Made by a program: the position numbers and the translations under genes. The notes under the pieces are model-generated. The model saw only the letters and a list, made by a program, of their open reading frames with translations. It made no database searches and had not been told where the DNA came from. A DNA stretch of 64,000 bases from Reticulitermes lucifugus (Eukaryota > Arthropoda > Insecta > Blattodea > Rhinotermitidae): positions 1-64,000 of the forward strand of contig JAKCWW010000888.1 in NCBI GenBank assembly GCA_026260175.1. Direction: 5' to 3'. Positions 24,245-34,009 of this stretch are shown here, one piece after another (position 1 is the first letter of the stretch; the number at the start of each line of letters is the position of its first letter).

Positions 24245-24450
24245 ACGTCGGCGCTAGACGGAGGTCAACGCCATGCCCCGGCCGCTTTATCCCCGGGAAA
24301 CAACTGGCACCGATTGTACAGGAGGCTGGTTTGTCCCCAGGGGCGGTCTGGACGGTTACGGGAAAAATCGCCTCCACTGGGGTTCAAACCCTCAACCGTC
24401 CAGCCCGTAGCGAATCATTATACCAACAACGCTATCCCAGCCCACCGGGT
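24245..24450 (-). mobile_element. SINE family S3, near-complete copy
   Basis: On the minus strand the head reads GGCTGGGATAGCGTTGTTGG, TATAATGATTCGCTACGGGC and GGTTTGAACCCC (B-box). The body and tail correspond to plus-strand GGCGCTAGACGGAGGTCAAC, CCCCGGCCGCTTTATCCCCG and TACAGGAGGCTGG. It abuts an S1 fragment on its 5' side. Confidence 0.8.
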
Positions 24451-24465
24451 AAAATTTTTTTCTGT

Positions 24466-24617
24466 GGTGCAACGGCCCAACTCGGGCCTAGGCCGCCTCT
24501 TTGTTGAGGTTTATAGATCACACACAATTAAATACACACACCCAGTAGGATTCCTCTGAATGAGTGATAGCTCGTCGCAGAGGTCTATACCTACACAGCA
24601 CACAACAAACACTATAT
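24466..24617 (-). mobile_element. SINE family S1, 3' fragment (tail type 2)
   Basis: On the plus strand GGGCCTAGGCCGCCTCTTTG, GAGGTTTATAGATCACACAC, CAGTAGGATTCCTCTG and GTCGCAGAGGTCTATACCTA are the reverse complement of the S1 body with the type 2 tail. The tRNA-like head is absent, so the copy is 5'-truncated. Confidence 0.75.
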
Positions 24618-24619
24618 CG

Positions 24620-25070
24620 GATAACTGACTGACGACACGTGATTATGAACTGAATGGCAGCTAGCATTCCCAGAATGCAGTCAACTCTTCATGAGGATAA
24701 TTTTGATTCACTGTGTCGTGTCCAAATATTTTAACGTTTCACATTTTCAAAAAATTTATTAACTATCTTTGTATTTTGACGTTTGCTGTATTATGTTGAC
24801 GAAATATGAATGTACAATTATTGATTTCCATTGTTTCTATACAATCCTCATTACAAGAGTATACATATATAACAGATTTATTTTGTATATTTAATATTAA
24901 GTACGTTTTTAAAAACAATACATAAAGCTGAATTAAATTTATAACTTAGTCGTATCAGGTGACAAATTCATCAGTGACCTCCGCATAATTCTCAAACAAA
25001 TAAGAAAAATCGAATTTTTAGCTTGTCTCAGCAATTTCGATATCCTGTGACATGATTCTGCGTTGCAGGG
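24620..25070. other. No recognisable feature
   Basis: A+T-rich, nothing identified. Confidence 0.5.
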
Positions 25071-25074
25071 TAAG

Positions 25075-25215
25075 TGGTTTGCCACGTTTCCAAGGAACGC
25101 GTCTACTTCATTATATGGACCTTCAAGGCTTGAAGAGTAAAGCGACATTTTCCTTGAAAACGTCGAAAAACACTTATACAGCGACACAGCGTCACATCCC
25201 AGACGATCGGAATCC
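25075..25215 (+). repeat. Dispersed repeat P2, copy
   Basis: TTTCCTTGAAAACGTCGAAA, ACTTATACAGCGACACAGCG and TCACATCCCAGACGATCGGA give the forward P2 order: GAAACGTCGG, CTACCAGACTACACGG, then TCACATCCCAGAAGAC. A left inverted segment is possible (CCACGTTTCCAAGGAACGCG). Confidence 0.6.
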
Positions 25216-25408
25216 TTGATGAGATCCTGTTTGGAATAACTCTTATTGCACAACGTAACTTTGCAGATTGAAAGTTTTGTCTTATCAAGTTAGTCAACGT
25301 ACGCATAAGAAAACATTTTGGTAGGTCAAGTCTGTTATTGCTCCTAGATTTTGGAATGATAAATTTGATGTTCACTTAAGTAATAACAGTTTAATAAACT
25401 AGTTTTGC

Positions 25409-25533
25409 CTGAGGATAGGGACAGAGCTAGTCCCCGAAACGTTGTATTCAAACGAGTTGACGCGGCTGTGCGCCCGAGAAGACTATATTGAATCATGTCG
25501 CCGCGAAAGTTTTAAAACTTATAACATGTAAAC
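25409..25533 (+). mobile_element. Penelope-like end P1 with hammerhead-like core
   Basis: CTGAGGA, then GGGAC, a loop and GTCCC, then CGAAACG. Here both invariant blocks and a true GGGAC/GTCCC stem are present, making it the best hammerhead-like core in the window. The following TTGTATTCAAACGAGTTGAC, GGCTGTGCGCCCGAGAAGAC and CATGTCGCCGCGAAAG up to AAAACTTATA recur almost unchanged at 52,216-52,382, which fixes the 3' end of the element. No coding part remains. A pseudo-LTR fragment of a Penelope-like element is the best fit, by inference. Confidence 0.6.
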
Positions 25534-25539
25534 AACATA

Positions 25540-28475
25540 AAACAGGTGTTGCGGAAATGAGCAACATCCTACATACATTCTGATCACAATCAGTCCAACT
25601 ACTCTGGGGTAAATGAGATGATACGGCATAAAAGTACCTTCAGTTTTACGATCTCGAAAACGTCAGACGTAAGGAAAAACTACATATTTCATATAATGGA
25701 TAGAAAATGTGTTCTCTTTTCTTGTTCTACCATTTATGGCTAATGATTTTTCATCAATTTATGGTAAAGTTTCGTGCACAAACTCGTGTACGTACTGTTG
25801 TAAAATTCTGTTACTATTATCAAATTTTAACGGAAATTAGAACGTGTAAAAATGTTTAGCAAATCTCCTGAATATCGAACGCCAGAAAACTCCGTTCGGC
25901 GCACTTCGAGTTGTTGCACGTGAACGTCCACACTTGGTGAAACCAGTAGTTACAAGTTTGCAAATTTATGAACGCGAACACGTTAAAATTTTATATGAGC
26001 AGATGACCTATATAAGTCCTGCATCACGTCCATTTGCACGCGCTGATGCTCCGTTTGACCTCTTCATTGGCCGTACAGGACCCCATATACCATCAAGCCT
26101 TTGTATGCCAAAAACCGCTACAGCCATACTATAAGCTAGTATACACGTACATTCGAGGAAGATTTCTGCCCAGATTCAGGCCCCCTTGCTTCGTTCTCTG
26201 AATTCTTTGAGTGTCCCGCTGTTAGCGTGCAGGGCGCGTTGCAAGTGTAGGAAGGGAAAGGTAGAGTGAAGTTGTTCTTGCGTACGCCGTGAAGGCATAA
26301 GAGGGAGTGGAGTCGTAGCTCCACGAAAGACAGATGACTATATCGAGCAGGGTTTGAGGCAATATTTTTAGCACATTTAGGACCAATTCTGAGCTTGTTT
26401 ACAAATAAAAGTACGGCATTTTGAAAAGATCTATACTGTATAAGTACGTACCTAACATTGAAAAACCTATAGATTTTCTTCAAAGTCAGCAAAAGGTAAT
26501 AGTTTTAGGTGTCACACCAAACATTCGTGGTATTTGCAATGAAAAACAACGAATTTGGTGTCACACACCACATAACAGGTTGACGTTTATTTTCAGTTAT
26601 TCATAACGCCTGCTAGGTTGGACATTTAAGCAGGAATCACAGTTAAACATGAATATAAAACGCTGGCTGGTGTTTTTCTTAAATTGAAGTTGTGCGTATA
26701 ATATTGCATGCTTAAATATCACAAAGTACATATTTATGTCAATAAAATATTCCAGCTTCATTAGCGAAAAAGATCTTTGAAAATGCCATAGAGCAATAAA
26801 TATTGACGTTTAAAACTAACATGTCTCCTTTTGATGACCCTGCAATACACATAAGTACTTCGAAGTTTTCGAATATGGCGTCAGTGTTATAATTAAAGTT
26901 GAAAGAATATTCTGTGTAAGACTTAAAAAATTGAAGCGTGAGAATCTGTTAACTAAAAAACTTGTGTTTAATTACAATATCGATACTGAAGAGGGGAGTT
27001 CTGAGTACTGAAAATGTAGGGTTTGAGTGTGCTTGAAGTCAACTACCATTTTTTTATTTTCCACCAAATCCAGCATTTATGTATGAAGAATATCAGGCCT
27101 CGCCTTCGTTAAGCAGGAAGTAACCTGATCCCGCAAAGCGCAAATTTCATTGTTTCTGCAAATCTGATTTATAGAGTCCATGTCCCCAGTGAGCAGAAGG
27201 CAGGATGGTCCAAGACCAATCTTCCATAGAAGAAATAAAGCTAACAGAGTTAGAGTCCAAATGTAAAGTGTACTACAAAAATATCTAAAAATGTTGCACA
27301 TAATTCTTGCTCGTGACGATCTCTTCATGAATTCCATCTTTGATTTCTTTCTTTCCTTCTGACCTTCCTTTTTTCCTGTTCCATCTCTTGCTGTTTCCAA
27401 AGCCTGCACAGCCAGTTATTTTGTTCGTATCCATACCAGTGTTACAGCCAGCGTGCTGTCACAATGACAACTGCATGAGCATTATTTTTGGTGCATATAC
27501 TAATCTGCAACTGATCAAGGGCTTTCCGTATTTTCCACAGAACAGTGCAACAGCCAATATATACTTGGGAATTAGACTTTTGTATGTTCAATCTTTACGC
27601 GTGTCGCAACCTATACCCAACCCTATAATTAAAAATTTCTAACAAAAAAAAAAGTTGTAACACGCAAACAGAAAATAATTATTAAATGCTGATTGCATTT
27701 ATATGTTAATTTGGTTTGCACTATTTGTGGCACACACTGTGTCTTGCAATTGAGAATAACTTCTGGAAAGCCAAAGAAGACGGAGAAACGATGCAATAAT
27801 TAGGGCCACACCTCACGTGCGCTACAATTAGCCTCACACTACCTCCAATCAGAAAGCTGTCCTTCGGATAATGCCTGCGATTGTAGACAGTATTTATTTA
27901 ACGAGTCCGTATCAGGTGAAACGTTCATTCAGCGTCCATGATACAGACACAAGTGGATAAAATGGGGAATGGGAGGGAAACCTGAATATCCTGACTTACC
28001 ATTTACAAGCTACGTTACTCTCTAACTCCTTAAATAAGCTACTGCCTTAAATAGTGATGGGACGACTAAACGGCGAACGGACCACGTAGGGCCTAACTGC
28101 TTAAATTACCAACGTACTGATTAACGAAGAAAACACCTTGTTAAGATTTGAAGGGAGTACTAAGAAAAGAGGCCTTATGTGATTATTATATCCTCAAGAT
28201 GGGCACAGAAGATTTCTTTCAGCGTCTTATTACCTACTCCATAATATCTAATCAGAATAATAATCTAATAATAATCTAAATCAGATGTTAACTTACTGTC
28301 TGAGAGGCTGTGTGTCAATAGCCACAGTGAGAAAAGTAGAGTAGAGTAACTGATGATGTAAAGAACCGGTGCATCTAGGTAATGGTTTAGGAGCCTCTTT
28401 AACACTTTAAAGAACAAGTTAAAGTAATTTTCCATCAAATTTTCCCCGATATTCGACAGAGAATTTCATTTTGGA
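25540..28475. other. No recognisable gene
   Basis: Nearly 3 kb without a repeat I can name. Frames at 26,136-26,492 (118 codons, minus), 27,077-27,409 (110 codons, minus) and 27,340-27,642 (100 codons, plus) show no domain. GGTGTCACACC occurs at 26,508 and a close copy at 26,557. Confidence 0.5.
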
Positions 28476-28479
28476 AGGT

Positions 28480-28716
28480 TCTCAAGCTTCGCCCTTTTGT
28501 CCTTCTGGTAAGAGTAACATGACGATAAAGATGAATATGGAGGATTGGTGGAATAATATTTACAGGGGAAAACTAAAAAACTCGGAGATAAACCTGTCAC
28601 TGTGCTACTTTGTCCACCACAAATATTACGTGGACTGACCTGGAATCGAACCATAGTCTCCATGGTGAGTAGACGGCGACTAAACGCCTGGGCCCTGGCA
28701 CAGCTGTTAAAGGACT
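28480..28716 (-). mobile_element. SINE family S2, copy 3
   Basis: On the plus strand TGGTGGAATAATATTTACAG, ACCTGTCACTGTGCTACTTT, GTCCACCACAAATATTACGT, CTGGAATCGAACCATAGTCT and GACTAAACGCCTGGGCC are the reverse complement of S2. The head keeps a good B-box (GGTTCGATTCC). The S1 copy at 28,741 lies just beyond its 5' end. Confidence 0.75.
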
Positions 28717-28726
28717 AACTATATTT

Positions 28727-29031
28727 AAAGATTCAGTTATGCCGATCCCTGCGGTCGCGCGGTCTAAGGCGTGGGTCTGCGGTCGCTCGCTTGCTCGAAT
28801 GGCGAGTTCGAATCCCGTCGGGGGCATGGGTGTCTATCTCTTGTGGGTGCTGTTATGTTGTCGGGTACAGGTCTATGCGACGGACTGATCCTTCGTCCTG
28901 AGGAGTCCTACCGAATGTGTGTGTGTGTGTGTCACTGAGTGTGATTAAATGCAGCAATAACCCTGTACACCTACCATGAGTAGGTAGGATGAGGTCAGAA
29001 TACGAAAGGAAGACAGAAAAGATTCAGTTAT
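28727..29031 (+). mobile_element. SINE family S1, copy 3, with perfect 14-bp target duplication
   Basis: A complete S1 copy spans 28,741-29,017: GCCGATCC start, A-box region CGCGCGGTCTAAGGCG, B-box GAGTTCGAATCCCG, the common body, a (GT)n run at 28,917-28,932, then the type 1 tail (GCAATAACCCTGTACACC, GAGTAGGTAGGATGAGG). AAAGATTCAGTTAT is repeated exactly at 28,727-28,740 and 29,018-29,031. The perfect duplication proves insertion by retrotransposition and suggests it is among the younger insertions here. Confidence 0.95.
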
Positions 29032-29168
29032 TACTGCGCAGTAACACACTGCTTCTGCGACGTAAAAACCGATCAGTAACGTTGCGTACGGAAATAGTCC
29101 TCGTGCTGTGATCCATATACAAGACATAAGTACACTATATGGACACAACGAAGAAGTCTTGAATATTA

Positions 29169-29415
29169 AAGCTCGTGGTGGAGGAACGGGTGCGATCCTG
29201 GGTCAGTCCATGTGGGATTTGTAGTGGACAAAGTGGCACCGGGACAGGTTTTGCCCCGAGTACTTCGGTTTTCCCCTGTCAATTTCATTCCACCGGTGCT
29301 CCATTACTTGGAAATATGAAAAAAAAATCATATTCATCACAGGGTTGCACAATAAGCCTCAAGGCTGCGGTGCATCCGTAACATCTGCTGGGGGGCCCTT
29401 CACCACAAAAAACAG
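29169..29415 (+). mobile_element. SINE family S2, copy 2
   Basis: GTGCGATCCTGGGTCAGTCC, TGTAGTGGACAAAGTGGCAC, GGGACAGGTTTTGCCCCGAG, TTTCATTCCACCGGTGCTCC and the tail GCCTCAAGGCTGCGGTGCAT match the copy at 4,860 in order. The head is shortened or diverged. Confidence 0.82.
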
Positions 29416-29509
29416 CTGGTAGTGCAGAAAGTAACAACTGGGTTACAGAGACTAAGAGCTTGTATTAAGTGCAGAGTTGACATAGCCACTAGTAATGGAC
29501 GCCTACATT

Positions 29510-29665
29510 AGACTAGCCTTCAGGGATGTGGCATCGTGGAGCTTCATAAAGACGTTTCATTTGAACATGTCATCTCTCTCCCTTCAAGGTCTCTGCAAGG
29601 TTCGTATCTACCTACCAGACTACACGGTGTTGTAATCTAAAAAGTGTTCTTGCAAACGTGAAATA
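29510..29665. repeat. Dispersed repeat P2 in inverted pair
   Basis: The left part has CCTTCAGGGATGTGGCATCG and GACGTTTCATTTGAAC, the reverse complement of P2. The right part has CTACCTACCAGACTACACGG then TGTTGTAATCT in forward sense. The halves face each other. Confidence 0.6.
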
Positions 29666-29682
29666 TTACAGAGGATGTAACA

Positions 29683-31240
29683 ACTAACTAACTCCATGGA
29701 GCAGAGTCCTTCTTGAGAAGCTAACAGGTCCTCAGATAGTCAAGAAATTACCCGAATTTTATGGAACCCAAAGGTTTATTTACCGCATTTACAACAGCCC
29801 CCCACCCGTCTATCCTGAGCCAAACTAATCCAGTCCAAGCCCCCCCCATCCCACTTCTCGAAGATTCCTTTTAATATCATCCTCTCATCTACAACTAGGT
29901 TTTCAAAGTGGTTTCTCCCTCAGGTTTCCCCGCCAGAATCCTGTGTACACATCTCCTCTCTGTATACGAGCTACACGCCCCGCCCATCTCATTCTTCTTG
30001 ATTTGTTCACTCGCATTAATATTTGGCGAGCAGTAAAAATTATAAAGCTCCTCGTTACGTAGTCTACTCCACTTGCCTATCACCTCGTCACTCTTAGGCC
30101 CGAATATCTTCCTAAACACCCTATTCTCGAACACCCTCAGCCAGAGACAAACTTTCACACCCTTGCAAAACAACAGGCAAAATTATGGTTCTGTATATTT
30201 CAATATTTGTATTTTTAGATAGCAAACTGGAAGACAAAATAGTCTGCACTGAACGACAGCAAGCATTCCCTGAGTTCATACCGCTCTTAATTTCTACATG
30301 AATGCAATTTTGATTTGTTAGTGTTTGTTGCTAAATATTTGAACTTTTCCACACTGTCAAAGAATTTATTACCTACCTTGACGTTGTAATACTGTCCTGC
30401 ATTCTGTTCACGAGACATAAACATATACTTTGTTTTCTCAGCATTTACTTCTAGACCAATCTCCTTGCTAGCGACTAATGAGGCCTCTGTGTTTTTCTTT
30501 ATAATATGTATGTTTTCACCCAATATATTAACATCATCAGCGTAAACCAGAAGCCCTCCTGGTTTGCCTGAGACCTCGTGATGGCACATTCCAAAGCAAA
30601 GTTGAAAAGCAATGGCGGTAAAGCATCTCCTTTTTTACAAACTAATCTTCATGGGAAACGTGTTGGACAAATATTTGCCTACTTGGACTGTATATTTAAA
30701 CACATCTTTATTAGCCTTACTATCTTCATAGGGACACAAACTGAGTGAAAATATTATACAACAACTCCCCTCTCCCTAACTGAATTATAGGATTTCTTGA
30801 AGTGTATAAATAGCTGATGCATTGCCTCACTGTATTCACATATTTTCTAAAGAATTTGACGAATGCAGAATATACGATCAGTAGGTGACCTATTACATCG
30901 AAATACCACACTGATAACCCCAATAATTTCATCTGATTATAGAGTTAAGCTTGAAAGAAGAATGTCGAAAATCATTTTGTATATATTGACAAGAATGATA
31001 TGCCTAGATGATTACTACGATATTTTATCACCCTTTTTATAAATAGGTACAAAGATAGACTCCTTACACTGCTAAGATAATTTATCCTCATTCCAAATGG
31101 AATTTATAAGTTTATGGATCTCACAACGAATTGTCGTACCTTCTGCTTCAATCAATTCTGCTGGAATTTGATCAATAACTGGTGATTTGTGTCTTTTTAG
31201 CTTTTCAATAGCCATCTCAATCTCAAGGGCACTGGACTCA
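29683..31240 (-). mobile_element. LINE (non-LTR) reverse transcriptase fragment
   Basis: Read on the minus strand from 31,240 downward: SSALEIEMAIEKLKRHKSP, IDQIPAELIEAEG and ESIFVPIYKKGDK (fingers region), then LLVYADDVNILGENI with the catalytic YADD at about 30,533-30,544. GLEVNAEKTKYMFMSREQNA follows (thumb side), then RVFENRVFRKIFGPKSDEV, LRNEELYNFYCSPNINA and a short C-terminal tail ending near 29,683. This order is that of the endonuclease-reverse transcriptase protein of a non-LTR retrotransposon; I do not commit to a clade. The endonuclease domain and the 5' half are absent. Numerous stops and frame changes and internal loss, for example between the palm and the GCETW-type region, show it is dead. 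Confidence 0.9.
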
Positions 31241-31479
31241 GGAACGTGGATATAAATTTATTGGAAATCAGAAAACGCAGAAACTTTCGTGACCTTGTAA
31301 GGGAGATTGATGTATGTGGTTTCATTATAAGACACTGCAAAATATTTCGTTTACGAACATAATAAAATGTAAGAAGATACTTACATATATGTATATTAAA
31401 CACCCAGGAATAGGCTTAAAATAAACTGAATATAAAACTTTCTTTAAAATTCTAGCACCTCTACTGTAGGCCCATCGAA

Positions 31480-31790
31480 ATTCATGGAATTTTTTTGATT
31501 ATTACGTAATGAATAAATCCATGGAGTAAAGCCCTCCTTGGAAAGTTAATAGTTCCCAAGCAATCACGAAATATCTCGCATTTTATAGAACTCGAAGGCT
31601 CTGAGATACATTTATATATTGTCTTCCCTTTTACACCTAGGTTTCTCTGCATACCTTTTCCTTCTCCCCTCATGCTTGCCACATAGCCTAATAATCTCAT
31701 CCTCCTGGATTTTAAAAACCTAAAAATATTTGGCGAGTACTATAAATTATGAACTTACTGATTATGCGGTTTCTCACATCCCTCGTAATT
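31480..31790 (-). mobile_element. LINE 3' fragment, second copy of the same family
   Basis: On the minus strand a frame contains YSPNIFRFLKSRRMRLLGYV, then ASMRGEGKG and finally NFPRRALLHGF. These match the C-terminal SPNIIRVIKSRRMRWAGHVA region and the SRRTLLHGV-like end of the LINE at 29,683. The frame is broken upstream. It is a separate 3' piece beginning about 240 bp beyond the first fragment in the same orientation. Confidence 0.75.
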
Positions 31791-32089
31791 CACATATAAC
31801 GTTGTTAACTGAGAATTTATAAACTTAAAAATTACGAATTTTAAATGGCTTATTTCATGGCATAAAGAACATACCTACTTTCATCACAATCCGTCCTGAG
31901 GTTTCGAGTTGAAACAAGCGAAACGCCGGCTGGACGCTTATGAAAGCCCCTAATGCTCTCTTCTCCTGCACGCTGTGCAAAGAACACACGAAAATCTACT
32001 GCCTTAAAAATTAATTTAATACGTATTAGACTCCGCGGAAGGTTGAGCGTATGGAGGGAAGAGAATTGTTTATGAAGTATCTTATAAAA

Positions 32090-32325
32090 GCTTAAAGGGA
32101 GAAGACCACTTGCAAAACTTGAGAGTAAGTGGGAGAATATTATTGAAATGGATCCTACAGAAAGAAGAAGGGGCGGCGTGGACTGGATTTGTTTGACTCA
32201 GAAACGGGACAAGTGGAGGGAGGTATTTGTGAACTTGGTAATGATCATTAGGTTTTCATAAAATTCTAGGAATTTCGTATCTGAGCAACTATAGCTTCTC
32301 AAGAAAGGCTCTCTTCCACGGAATT
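32090..32325 (+). mobile_element. LINE 3' fragment, third copy, opposite strand
   Basis: On the plus strand: LESKWENIIEMDPTERRRGG, VDWICLTQKRDKWREVFVNL, VMIIRFS, then LLKKGSLPRN. This corresponds to the extreme C-terminus of the same LINE family (WEDNIKMDL, GGVDWIDLAQDRDRWRALVN and FSRRTLLHG-like in other copies, from memory). Only the last 75 or so codons and the 3' end remain. Confidence 0.72.
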
Positions 32326-32329
32326 AGGT

Positions 32330-32855
32330 TATCCTTTTACACACACCTTACATTCCAAGCGGCTTTCCTCCTCTCTTTACCACTGTGTCAAACAGCCTTT
32401 TGCACTGCTGTTAAATGTGAACCTCGACACTCAATAGGCCATATTCGGATCATGGTCTGCAGACTGAGACACATGTAGCCACGATGCTGGTGAGCTACCT
32501 CGCTGGACATTTTTATCAGCAGTAACTACGAGCGGACTGGGCGAACGTGTCTGATGAAAGGATGTGTGTACGTGGAACAGGGGAGTGAAATGAATGCGAG
32601 ACAAAGCGAGACTGTGGCAGCCACTGTGCTGGGTAGTGGCTGATGAAGACTGATAGCAGGCAGGGACAGAGGAAGAAGGGAAGGAGGAGTGAAAGGAACA
32701 GAAAGTAATCATGATTGAAAAGGGAAGAGAAGATGAAACAAAGCAGGGGAAAAAGGAGAGATAAATAGAGAAAGAGAAAATAAACGACAGAAAGAATAAA
32801 GCCCACAGGAAGGTAGAATACTGTTACAATTTTCTCTAGACACCAGTAGCTAACC
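32330..32855. other. Purine-rich and anonymous sequence
   Basis: 32,645-32,815 is a purine-rich tract on the plus strand (GGAAGAAGGGAAGGAGGAG). Overlapping minus-strand frames here are Ser/Phe/Leu-rich because of that composition and are not credible genes. Confidence 0.6.
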
Positions 32856-32859
32856 GCCT

Positions 32860-33116
32860 AACACAACACTTATTTATTAAAATCCACATTCAGCTACATG
32901 TTTCAGCTATGTTAAGCCATCCTCAGATTGTGTGCAACTACACAGAAAGAGAAACGTACAGCCGTACACGTAATATACTATTATTAAAAACTGATATCCC
33001 AATTTTTGTCGCATAAGCTATGTTAAAATAATATACATTAATTTTTAAAAGAATATACAAATATAATTCACATAAGATGCAGCTGAGTGTGGATTTTAAC
33101 ACACAAGCTTTGTGTT
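32860..33116. repeat. Inverted-pair element with hammerhead-like core
   Basis: Arms 32,860-32,895 and 33,081-33,116 are inverted repeats with 30 of 36 positions matching. Just inside the left arm, the minus strand reads CTGAGGATGGCTTAACATAG, then CTGAAACATG (32,900-32,926), with both hammerhead invariant blocks. The interior is A+T-rich and non-coding. This is the same architecture as at 15,509 and 52,216: two oppositely oriented ends of one short element. Confidence 0.6.
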
Positions 33117-33137
33117 AAATGTTTAGTTATTGGTATA

Positions 33138-33442
33138 TACAGGCAGTTTCCGGGTTACGTAATGTGGCTTAAGTCATCTTAGACACGTAAAAAATTATTA
33201 TTATATAATACTAATATATATAACTAATATAACTATTAATACTGTAGTTATTGCGTGTATTTTACTTTGTGTCTTTCATATGAAAAAAATTATAGCAATT
33301 ACATTTTAAACATGTTTACTGACATTGTAAAAACGTACACATAACCGATGAGGTGTGATAACAAGGTGTGGGGGCGGGGTCAATTCATGTTACGTAAAAG
33401 TTTCAGGAACGGAACCCTTAGGTAAGTCGGAAACTGTCTGTA
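33138..33442. mobile_element. pogo/Tigger-like MITE
   Basis: 33,140-33,440 (301 bp) is bounded by inverted repeats CAGGCAGTTTCCGGGTTACG and, read inward from the other end, CAGACAGTTTCCGACTTACC (19 of 23 positions match when extended). TA lies on each side, the target of Tc1/mariner/pogo elements. The CAG...CCGACTTAC terminus is typical of pogo/Tigger-type transposons. There is no coding capacity, so it is a non-autonomous copy. Confidence 0.8.
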
Positions 33443-33639
33443 TATAAAAACACAACTGTATGAACCATCTTAAATTAACACAATTTCTCTTTCGCATGAT
33501 AATTCTTATTACACATATTTTTGCATTACTTGTGTCGGCCACAAATTGGTCCCATATCAAATACACTTACGTAACTAGTCGGAAAACAGGGCACAATGTA
33601 AACTTTCCGGTGCATTTGCTCTGTTATTGCTGCTAGACT

Positions 33640-33730
33640 AATGGTTCCCAACCTGTGCGCTGCAGCCTCCCCCGCAATTGGTCATGGGAGGTTTTCCAAT
33701 GGCTCCGAAAAATCACATAGCTTCGTAGCA
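33640..33730 (+). repeat. Possible hAT-type terminal fragment
   Basis: TAATGGTTCCCAACCTGTGC resembles one end of non-autonomous hAT elements. The opposite end was not found, so the call is weak. Confidence 0.25.
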
Positions 33731-33874
33731 AGTTCTGCTTCTGTAGCCAGCGCTTTTATCTACGTTATCATCGCTGCTGCGATCTAGACGACTTATTGGT
33801 TGTATTTCATGCTCTGATGAATTAAAGTGTAAAGTAATTTACAAGGATTACTCTGCTTGGACTGCATCGCCCGC

Positions 33875-34005
33875 GAAGATAGAGACAGTAAGCTCCTCCG
33901 AAACGTCGGAAACTATTTATCAATTGACACGACACCATATCGGAGATCCTAGTCTTCATCAACACCGCAGTGAGAACGTCAAATATCGCACTGTTACTGA
34001 CTTTA
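33875..34005 (+). repeat. Dispersed repeat P2, copy
   Basis: GAAGATAGAGACAGTAAGCT, CCTCCGAAACGTCGGAAACT, then ACACGACACCATATCGGAGA and CTTCATCAACACCGCAGTGA. This is the P2 forward order: GATGGAGG-type stem, CCTCCGAAACGTCGG, GTAGTCTGGTAG-type flank, outer end and the downstream CCGCTGTGAAAAC phrase. Confidence 0.68.
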
Positions 34006-34009
34006 TAAT

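Noticed and set aside
32431-32806. Two overlapping minus-strand frames of 93 and 96 codons
   Set aside because: They read the reverse of a purine-rich tract and are dominated by Ser, Phe and Leu. Neither has a domain.
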